Origin: an uncultured Prevotellaceae bacterium
GTDB lineage: Bacteria; Bacteroidota; Bacteroidia; Bacteroidales; Muribaculaceae
Direction: 5' to 3'
Assembly: GCA_937904375.1 (NCBI GenBank)
Contig: CALDIG010000080.1
Coordinates: 1-7,693 of the forward strand
Length of the DNA stretch: 7,693 nucleotides
Part shown: positions 1 to 4,333 of the stretch, piece after piece
Position numbering within the stretch: the stretch's first letter is position 1
Layout of the letters: every line of letters begins with the position of its first letter
Translations under genes and position numbers: made by a program
The notes under the pieces: generated by a model
Database searches by the model: none
Seen by the model: the letters and a program-made list of their open reading frames with translations, nothing else
What the model was told of the DNA's origin: nothing

Positions 1-220
1 CGGCGGACCCCATTAATAACCCCATCCTAAGGAGCGCCAGCGACGCAGGGTGGGGTAGGCCACCGGTAGTGAAAACCGTCGCCCGACGGGCGACCCCATT
101 TGTCCCCCTCATCAATTTAAGATGTAAAATGTATGCACCCACTGTCATCACCACGTCATCAATTTATACCCTGAAAGGGTAACAGTACATAGGCCGGCGG
201 TAAGCGCGCAGCGCGCAGCC
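1..220. repeat. Hairpin-dense, GC-rich intergenic repeat-like element
   Basis: No convincing reading frame crosses this stretch. It is packed with inverted repeats: an 8-bp stem at 20-27/48-55 (one G-T pair) enclosing a smaller GCG/CGC stem; a perfect 8+1+8 palindrome at 79-95 (GTCGCCCG/CGGGCGAC); ACCCT/AGGGT at 168-180; and GCGCGC-A-GCGCGC at 204-216. An 11-bp direct repeat, TCATCAATTTA, occurs at 110-120 and 156-166. AGGCC-CGGTA-like blocks recur near 58-68 and 191-201. The composition is clearly richer in GC than the AT-rich DNA that follows. I infer a repeated intergenic element (REP- or MITE-like, or a transposon remnant). Without the genome, its copy number cannot be seen. Confidence 0.35.
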
Positions 221-608
221 CCGGTGTCAGCGCACGACCATCCCACACCATTAGCACGACGAAGGTGTGCGAGAAAATAACCGCCCCCCTTTGTCCCACT
301 TTAATCAAAAATCAATAAATATCCACACAATCATGCAAAAACAAACCAAAAACCACTGTCCCACCTATTCCACATCTCATAAGTATGCATCTGCCCCTCT
401 GCCCCACAGAAAAAATAAAAAAACTTGTTATGAGTTGTTATTTAGTTGTTTCAAAGTTGTTGTTTTATACCGCTCTCAATACCGCCCGCTATACCCGCAA
501 CCACTGTCCCAATCCTCCCGCCATGCGACAATTTCGTGTGGCACAACCCGATTTTGTCGCAAATCGCGCCACCTGTCGCTACAAACTCATCATTTTTACA
601 ACTATTTT

Positions 609-641
609 TTTGGCGTGAACCACATTCTCGCCATAACTTTG
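609..641 (+). promoter_or_regulatory. Orphan Bacteroidetes-type promoter
   Basis: TTTG at 609-612 and TAACTTTG at 634-641 are separated by 21 bases. This matches the Bacteroidetes sigma-ABfr pattern TTTG / TAnnTTTG. The flanks resemble the rpsO and tRNA-Pro promoters in this window: a T-rich run leading into TTTGGCG, then CTTTGCACC. A GGCG/CGCC inverted repeat (612-615/629-632) lies in the spacer. Transcription would start near 647 and run right, but no clear gene follows before the terminator at 847-882. Confidence 0.5.
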
Positions 642-738
642 CACCATAAAACCAAGACAACGAAAGTTTATCAACATCTTTTTCATACGTTAATTGTAAA
701 CAGTTTCACACCCTTAATTAGCCTGAATAACCATACAA

Positions 739-773
739 CAAGAGGCGTGGTCTACAATCGATCATGCCTCTTG
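739..773. repeat. 11-bp inverted repeat (hairpin)
   Basis: CAAGAGGCGTG (739-749) pairs with CATGCCTCTTG (763-773) over 11 positions, one of them a G-T pair, with a 13-base loop. Neither side is followed by a T-run, so it does not look like a standard intrinsic terminator. It would lie in the leader or body of any RNA made from the promoter at 609-641, or could be an operator or RNA structural element. Confidence 0.45.
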
Positions 774-846
774 AACACATTTCGGTTATGGAGCGGAATG
801 AAACATATTTTCACATCTTCACCGACTAACGACAGGTTCTGTGATG

Positions 847-882
847 AAAAAACAAAGCGCCACAGCCTTGCTGCAGCGCTTT
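847..882 (-). terminator. Intrinsic terminator of rpsO (possibly bidirectional)
   Basis: Read on the minus strand, AAAGCGC-TGCAGC pairs with GCTGTG-GCGCTTT over 13 positions (two G-U) around a 3-base loop. It is followed by GTTTTTT. It starts about 30 bases after the rpsO stop codon. On the plus strand the same hairpin is followed by a shorter T-run (880-883), so it could also end a rightward RNA from 609-641. Confidence 0.8.
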
Positions 883-911
883 TCGGTGTCTTTTGTGAAG
901 TGTTTCGGCGA

Positions 912-1187
912 TTACTTGCGGATGCCAAGCTCCTTCTTCGCGATGATTGCGCGATAACGCTCAATATCGGTGCGAATCAAATAATCGAGCAAGCGACGAC
1001 GCTTACCTACCAACATCTTCAGGGCACGTTGGGTCGTATAATCCTTCTTGTTGACCTTCAAATGCTCGGTCAAGTGGGCAATACGAACCGAGAATAATGC
1101 AATCTGAGCCTCGGGAGACCCGGTATCAGTATTACTCTTACCGTAAGTGCCAAAGATTTCCTTCTTTCTCTCTGGATTTAAATACAT
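912..1187 (-). CDS. rpsO: 30S ribosomal protein S15
   Basis: S15 is a primary 16S rRNA-binding protein of the small subunit. It binds the central domain (helices 20-22) and also contributes to a bridge with the 50S subunit. The 91 residues cover the whole family; 88-89 is usual, and the surplus lies in the C-terminal tail (IIAKKELGIRK). Diagnostic features: SNTDTGSPEAQIALFS at residues 18-33, with the conserved T22-G23 and Q28; then HLTEHL, with H42 followed by D49, the rRNA-contact pair of the family; then GKRRRLLDYL around 61-70. The start is the only methionine ahead of the conserved N-terminus. It has an AT-rich leader without a Shine-Dalgarno sequence, as is usual in Bacteroidetes. The gene is transcribed alone from its own promoter and ends at a strong hairpin, so it appears monocistronic. 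It is divergent from the esterase gene. Confidence 0.97.
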   Translation of the reverse strand: MYLNPERKKEIFGTYGKSNTDTGSPEAQIALFSVRIAHLTEHLKVNKKDYTTQRALKMLVGKRRRLLDYLIRTDIERYRAIIAKKELGIRK

Positions 1188-1226
1188 TGTAATAAATTTT
1201 TAAAATTTTTTGTTCAAAAAGCGCTG

Positions 1227-1258
1227 CAAAGGTACACCTTTAACGCCAATCTGCCAAA
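1227..1258 (-). promoter_or_regulatory. rpsO promoter
   Basis: On the minus strand, TTTG (1258-1255) and TACCTTTG (1234-1227) are separated by exactly 20 bases, a full match to the Bacteroidetes consensus. An A/T-tract region (about 1259-1297) lies upstream, like an UP element. Transcription would start near 1220, giving an AT-rich leader of about 33 bases before the ATG at 1187. Confidence 0.85.
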
Positions 1259-1349
1259 TTTTTCTCTCTTTTTTTCAAAAAAAACTTTTTTCAGCCAATA
1301 AATTACTACTTTTTCGTACACCTATCAGCTACATTTCACACCAATTTCT

Positions 1350-1357
1350 TAACTTTG
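1350..1357 (+). promoter_or_regulatory. -7 element ahead of the esterase gene
   Basis: TAACTTTG matches the Bacteroidetes -7 box and ends only 4 bases before the ATG at 1362. I see no TTTG at the expected distance upstream. If it is used, the mRNA would start at or next to the start codon (leaderless), or translation may begin at a later codon. Confidence 0.45.
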
Positions 1358-1361
1358 CATC

Positions 1362-2060
1362 ATGAAAACCGTAACCATAAATATCAACCACCGTCAGTGC
1401 CTCATCTATCGTTCGCATGCACAGCCTGAGGCGCTACTCATTCAACCTGTCCACGTCAAGGAATTGCCGCGCTTCAATACCCTGATCGATCTAATCGCCG
1501 CCGACGGCAACCGACCGTTTGCCTTAGCCGCTTTCACCGTCGACGAGTGGACGCGGCAACTGATGCCATGGCACGACCCGGACGTTGATCGTGACCCCGA
1601 TTCGGGAACCCAGGCCCACGACACGCTGCACTTTATCACACAATTCCTGCTACCATACTGTCGGCAGTTAATGGAGCCTCTGCCGGTAATCATCGGCGGA
1701 TATTCCCTCGCAGCTCTCTTTGCTCTATGGGCTACCACGCTTACCGACGTCTTTCATGCCGTAGCGGCAGCCTCGCCTTCGGTGTGGATACGAGGCTGGA
1801 ACGACTTCGCTTCCACCCACTCCTTCAACACACAATACGTCTACCTCAGCCTCGGTGACCGTGAGCACATAACCAAAAACCAGGCCATCGCACGTGTGGC
1901 CGACAATCTGCGCGCTCTCCACCGTCACCTCGCTCTCTCAATCGGCACCAACCACGTCACACTCGAATGGAACAACGGCGGACACTTTACCGACGAAACC
2001 GCCCGCACTGCACGGGCATTCGCCACCTCGTTACTACACTGTCCTCCCATTCGCTTTTAA
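1362..2060 (+). CDS. Alpha/beta-hydrolase, putative esterase family
   Basis: This 232-aa protein has no signal peptide or membrane segment, so it is probably cytoplasmic. The fold is indicated by the nucleophile elbow G113-Y-S-L-A117 after a hydrophobic strand (PVIIGG), with S115 as the likely nucleophile. The strand-turn YLSLGDREH around 161-169 supplies an acid (D166 or E168), and NNGGHF supplies the likely catalytic H208. This order and spacing fit the esterase D / putative esterase family (Pfam PF00756). Ester hydrolysis is therefore likely, but the substrate cannot be read from the sequence. At 232 aa it is compact compared with typical members (250-300 aa); the N-terminal part (1-60) has no recognised motif. 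The ATG at 1362 is supported by the preceding -7 box, which leaves almost no leader. It is divergent from rpsO, no partner gene is in an operon with it, and no hairpin terminator follows. Confidence 0.7.
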   Translation: MKTVTININHRQCLIYRSHAQPEALLIQPVHVKELPRFNTLIDLIAADGNRPFALAAFTVDEWTRQLMPWHDPDVDRDPDSGTQAHDTLHFITQFLLPYCRQLMEPLPVIIGGYSLAALFALWATTLTDVFHAVAAASPSVWIRGWNDFASTHSFNTQYVYLSLGDREHITKNQAIARVADNLRALHRHLALSIGTNHVTLEWNNGGHFTDETARTARAFATSLLHCPPIRF

Positions 2061-2180
2061 TCTATAACGACAACACGTTTAACCCGCAAATACTACAAAA
2101 TACCACAATTTACTAAACGACCGATTAACACCATATTACAAATTTTACCAAAACTTTTTTCAAAAAAAGTTCCAAAAAAA

Positions 2181-2212
2181 TTTGGCGGAACAGAAAATAG
2201 TCACTACCTTTG
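2181..2212 (+). promoter_or_regulatory. tRNA-Pro promoter
   Basis: TTTG (2181-2184) and TACCTTTG (2205-2212) are separated by exactly 20 bases. Ahead of it is an A/T-tract block with an inverted repeat, AACTTTTTT/AAAAAAGTT (2152-2171), which resembles the upstream block of the rpsO promoter. Transcription would start near 2219, giving a 5' leader of about 40 bases to be removed by RNase P. Confidence 0.85.
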
Positions 2213-2259
2213 CACCGCTTTTGGGAACAAAATAACCTAAAAGCACCCCTAAAAAAGTT

Positions 2260-2334
2260 CGGGATGTAGCTCAGTCCGGTTAGAGTACGCGTCTGGGGGG
2301 CGTGGGGTCGCTAGTTCGAATCTAGTCATCCCGA
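2260..2334 (+). tRNA. tRNA-Pro (anticodon GGG)
   Basis: A full cloverleaf can be folded. The acceptor stem is CGGGATG (2260-2266) with CATCCCG (2327-2333), and A2334 is the discriminator. The D arm is GCTC/GAGT, and the anticodon stem is CGCGT/GCGTG (2288-2292/2300-2304). The anticodon is GGG at 2295-2297, followed by G37. The T arm is GCTAG/CTAGT with loop TTCGAAT (2315-2321). C1-G72, A73, G35, G36 and G37 are bacterial tRNA-Pro identity features. CCA is not encoded, so it must be added enzymatically. The 3' end is the likely attachment site of the neighbouring integrated element. Confidence 0.95.
2310..2334 (+). other. Candidate attachment site (attL) at tRNA-Pro 3' end
   Basis: Inference from context: a tyrosine integrase gene starts about 350 bases downstream of the tRNA, followed by phage genes. 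Elements of this kind commonly recombine within the T arm and acceptor stem and rebuild the tRNA. The second copy would lie beyond the right edge of the window, so the exact core cannot be defined here. Confidence 0.35.
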
Positions 2335-2341
2335 CTGAAGT

Positions 2342-2391
2342 AAAAAGGTACTGAAAATTAGCAAGATAGCTAATGAATCAGTGCCTTTTTT
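2342..2391 (+). terminator. Terminator of tRNA-Pro
   Basis: GGTACTGA (2347-2354) pairs with TCAGTGCC (2378-2385), and the inner stem ATTAGC/GCTAAT (2357-2362/2369-2374) closes a 6-base loop. An A-run (2342-2346) precedes it and six Ts (2386-2391) follow, so it could work in both directions. It begins 8 bases after the tRNA. Confidence 0.85.
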
Positions 2392-2477
2392 CGTACCTAA
2401 ATGGTACAAAAATCGCCAAAAAAAAACAGCAATTTTGCAACATTTTGGTGTCATTCGCAACCCTTCGCAACATTCCA

Positions 2478-2631
2478 CTTGCAAGTACGCTTGCAAGTAT
2501 GCTTGCAAGCAAAAACACTGGTTTTTTGCTTGTTTCAAGCGATTCTTGCCCCTCGGAATGGAGCTTGTTGCAATGGGAAAAGAGAGGAATTTGCAAGCGA
2601 AATTTGCTCAACTTGCAAGCGAACTTGCAAG
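2478..2631. repeat. CTTGCAAG palindrome array (candidate integrase or excisionase binding sites)
   Basis: The perfect 8-bp palindrome CTTGCAAG occurs at 2478, 2490 and 2502, exactly 12 bp apart, with the spacer TAYG. It occurs again at 2612 and 2624, also 12 bp apart, with spacer CGAA. A one-mismatch copy, TTTGCAAG, is at 2590. Related GCAA-bearing words lie just before (TTGCAAC at 2435; TTCGCAAC at 2454 and 2464, 10 bp apart). The array lies between the tRNA and the integrase start, where arm-type integrase sites, excisionase sites or a repressor operator for int would be expected. An open frame crosses it, but it encodes only repeated short peptides without family features. Confidence 0.6.
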
Positions 2632-2681
2632 CGTCACTCCGCAATGCGCTGATTTACTGCAAAATGCCACAAGTTTTTATT

Positions 2682-3908
2682 ATGGCAAATACAAGATTTT
2701 TTCTTGATGAGCGTGGCTCGAAAGCCGGCTCACCGTGTGTGTTGAAGGTCGCAATAGCGCATAAGCAGAAGACTGCTTACCTGTCGCTAAGCGCAAAGTT
2801 ACTCCCGTCACAGTGGGACAACGTGAAATTGAGGGTGGTCAACCATCCCGACCAGATGCTGCTGAATGTTTACGTTTCAGGCATCAAGCAGCAAGTTGAC
2901 ACCCTACTTCTTGAACTGGCTCGTGATGGAAAGCTAGATTCCATGACTGCCGCTCAAATCAAGGCTCATTGTGAGTTGGCACTCAACCCCGAGAAAGCTG
3001 CAGCAGAGCGAAAGAAGAACTTGTTCGTGACTCGCTTCTTGAAGTTCGCCGAGAGCAAGCGAGCAAGCACCAAGCGCATTTATATGGAGACATATAAGCG
3101 CATGAAGGAGTATGCCGGGGCGCGGCTTGATGACCTCAGCTTTGAGGACATAACCAAGGAGTGGATAATCGGCTTCGACACCTACATGGAGCCACAATCG
3201 CCGTCGCGCAATGCTCGTAATATTCACCTGCGCAACATCCGTGCCGTATTCAACGAAGCCCTTGATGATGAGATTACTTCTTTCTATCCGTTCCGCCGTT
3301 TGAAGATTAAGAATGAGGCTACTCGCAAGCGCAATCTTAAAGTTGAGGACTTCCGCACGTTCATCAACTTCCCTTGCGAGAAGCACGCCCAGCAGTACCT
3401 CGACATGTTCAAACTGATGTTTATGTTGCTGGGCATCAACGCTATCGACTTGTGCAATCTCAAAGAGATTGACCATGATGGTCGCATCAACTTCCACCGT
3501 GCCAAGACTAATCGCCTTTATTCTATAAAGGTGGAGCCCGAGGCACTGGAGATCATCAACAAGTACCGCGGCGAGAACTGGCTGCTGAACATTCTCGACC
3601 GCTATGCTGATTACAAGGACTATACCAAGCGCATGAACAGAGCCTTGAAAAAGATTGGCCCTGTGAAGCGTGTGGGTCTCGGCGGCAAGAAAATATATGA
3701 GCCGCTATTCCCCGACATATCAACGTATTGGGCGCGTCACACATGGGCTACCATCGCTGCTTCTCTTGACATACCGCGTGACACAATCGCCCATGCCCTG
3801 GGTCACGGCAACAACACTGTGACTGACATCTACATCGACTTTGACGAGCGCAAGGTCGATGAGGCCAACCGCAAAGTGTTGGATTGGGTTCTATATGGTA
3901 AACGTTGA
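2682..3908 (+). CDS. Tyrosine recombinase / phage integrase, Bacteroidetes type
   Basis: It is expected to catalyse site-specific integration and excision of the element, probably at the adjacent tRNA-Pro. From the ATG at 2682 the protein has 408 residues, normal for the family. This start directly precedes the conserved N-terminus (TRFFLDERG) and follows an AT-rich leader. The frame stays open back to 2373 but there crosses the tRNA terminator and the palindrome array; ATG 2664 is an alternative. Residues ~1-100 fit the arm-binding domain (LLPSQWD, NHP), ~112-205 the SAM-like core-binding domain, and ~215-400 the catalytic domain. Visible catalytic positions are R352 (YWARHTWAT), H375 (LGHG) and nucleophile Y384 (TDIYIDF). 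The usual first arginine is N253 (LGINAIDL), and the histidine of HxxR is Y349. I believe such changes occur in a Bacteroidetes subgroup, so they need not mean inactivity. No clear promoter was found. Confidence 0.93.
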   Translation: MANTRFFLDERGSKAGSPCVLKVAIAHKQKTAYLSLSAKLLPSQWDNVKLRVVNHPDQMLLNVYVSGIKQQVDTLLLELARDGKLDSMTAAQIKAHCELALNPEKAAAERKKNLFVTRFLKFAESKRASTKRIYMETYKRMKEYAGARLDDLSFEDITKEWIIGFDTYMEPQSPSRNARNIHLRNIRAVFNEALDDEITSFYPFRRLKIKNEATRKRNLKVEDFRTFINFPCEKHAQQYLDMFKLMFMLLGINAIDLCNLKEIDHDGRINFHRAKTNRLYSIKVEPEALEIINKYRGENWLLNILDRYADYKDYTKRMNRALKKIGPVKRVGLGGKKIYEPLFPDISTYWARHTWATIAASLDIPRDTIAHALGHGNNTVTDIYIDFDERKVDEANRKVLDWVLYGKR

Positions 3909-4078
3909 CCCTACCAATCACCTTGCCAATGACCCAGCCGATGAATATACCAATGAGTGTATCGTGCCATATTGACTATTGCCCTGCCAACGTCATAGAC
4001 AATGACCTCACCAATGACCTTACTGCTAACATAAGCCATGTGTGAAGGTTGATGAAATTCTTAAACTGTAAAGTATTG

Positions 4079-4123
4079 AAAATCAAGCATCTTGCAACGA
4101 GCGACAAGGTGCTTGATTTTTTT
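4079..4123 (+). terminator. Long hairpin terminator after the integrase
   Basis: AAAATCAAGCATCTTG (4079-4094) pairs with CAAGGTGCTTGATTTT (4105-4120) over 16 positions, one of them G-T, with a 10-base loop. The T-run extends to 4123. It lies 170 bases after the integrase stop. The A-run on its left side means it may also stop leftward transcription from the tail operon, which would insulate the two convergent units. Confidence 0.85.
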
Positions 4124-4226
4124 CAATAATTTCGTTGTTTCGTCGAAAAAACACTTATGCTTGTAGCCAAAGATTGTTTGTATTCTTACAATCTAATGAA
4201 CTTGCGACCCTTTTTCGTCTAAAATG

Positions 4227-4256
4227 GCGCAAGACTTGCGCATTGGCTTGCGCAAG
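4227..4256. repeat. CTTGCGC/GCGCAAG inverted-repeat cluster
   Basis: GCGCAAG-A-CTTGCGC (4227-4241) is a perfect 7+1+7 inverted repeat. Five bases later comes the perfect 10-bp palindrome CTTGCGCAAG (4247-4256). A near copy, CTTACGCAAG, is at 4313-4322 and a half-site ACTTGCG at 4200. They share the half-site CTTGC/GCAAG with the array upstream of the integrase, suggesting the same protein binds both, but this is inference. As RNA the stems are too short and lack T-runs to be terminators. Confidence 0.5.
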
Positions 4257-4273
4257 TTCAAGCCCAACAAGTT

Positions 4274-4304
4274 AAAAGGCAGATGTTTAGGAAAAATACC
4301 TGCC
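4274..4304 (-). terminator. Weak candidate terminator of the tail operon
   Basis: On the minus strand, GGCAG (4304-4300) pairs with CTGCC (4282-4278) and is followed by TTTT. It begins 30 bases after the tail gene stop. The stem is only 5 bp with a 17-base loop, so the longer hairpin at 4079-4123 may be the real end of the transcript. Confidence 0.3.
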
Positions 4305-4333
4305 CTGTATAGCTTACGCAAGTGACGCTCTTT

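Larger units (their letters stand above)
221..846. other. Gene-free AT-rich stretch
   Basis: I see no believable protein gene here on either strand; the open frames look random and lack family motifs. Visible structure: a 13-bp direct repeat AACCACTGTCCCA at 351-363 and 499-511; four GTTGTT-type blocks with TTG at 425, 435, 446 and 457, phased at 10-11 bp; a promoter-like element at 609-641; and an 11-bp hairpin at 739-773. The part right of ~647 could be transcribed from that promoter as far as the hairpin at 847-882. Confidence 0.5.
3909..4333. other. Gene-poor stretch between integrase and tail operon
   Basis: No recognised gene is present. At 3912-4022 are five degenerate copies of a (T/A)CCAATGACC-like word (near 3912, 3925, 3949, 3998 and 4010). 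Two tiny overlapping frames exist here: 26 codons from ATG 3895 and 38 codons from ATG 3929 to stop 4045. Neither has a recognisable motif. Then come a strong hairpin terminator (4079-4123), a run of CTTGC/GCAAG palindromes (4227-4256, with a looser CTTACGCAAG at 4313-4322), and a weak hairpin after the tail operon. Confidence 0.5.

Noticed and set aside
844..957. 37-codon plus-strand frame starting with MKK
   Set aside because: It overlaps the rpsO terminator hairpin and the antisense of the rpsO 3' end, with no independent support.
267..1097. 276-codon plus-strand frame
   Set aside because: It runs antisense through most of rpsO and across the rpsO terminator, shows no protein family features, and has low-complexity composition in its AT-rich half.
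2478..2631. CRISPR array or replication iterons
   Set aside because: The repeat unit is 8 bp with 4-bp spacers, far too short for CRISPR, and no replication protein gene or origin features lie nearby; binding sites linked to integrase fit the context better.
2373..2681. N-terminal extension of the integrase to ATG 2373
   Set aside because: The first codons lie inside the tRNA terminator and the extension crosses the palindrome array; the conserved family N-terminus begins at the ATG at 2682.
2843..2851. CATCCCGAC, a 9-base match to the tRNA-Pro 3' end inside int, as a second attachment site
   Set aside because: It is too short, lies within conserved integrase coding sequence, and has no matching T-arm sequence; a chance match.
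4157..4222. 21-codon frame after the integrase terminator
   Set aside because: No promoter match ahead of it, no motif, and a length common by chance.
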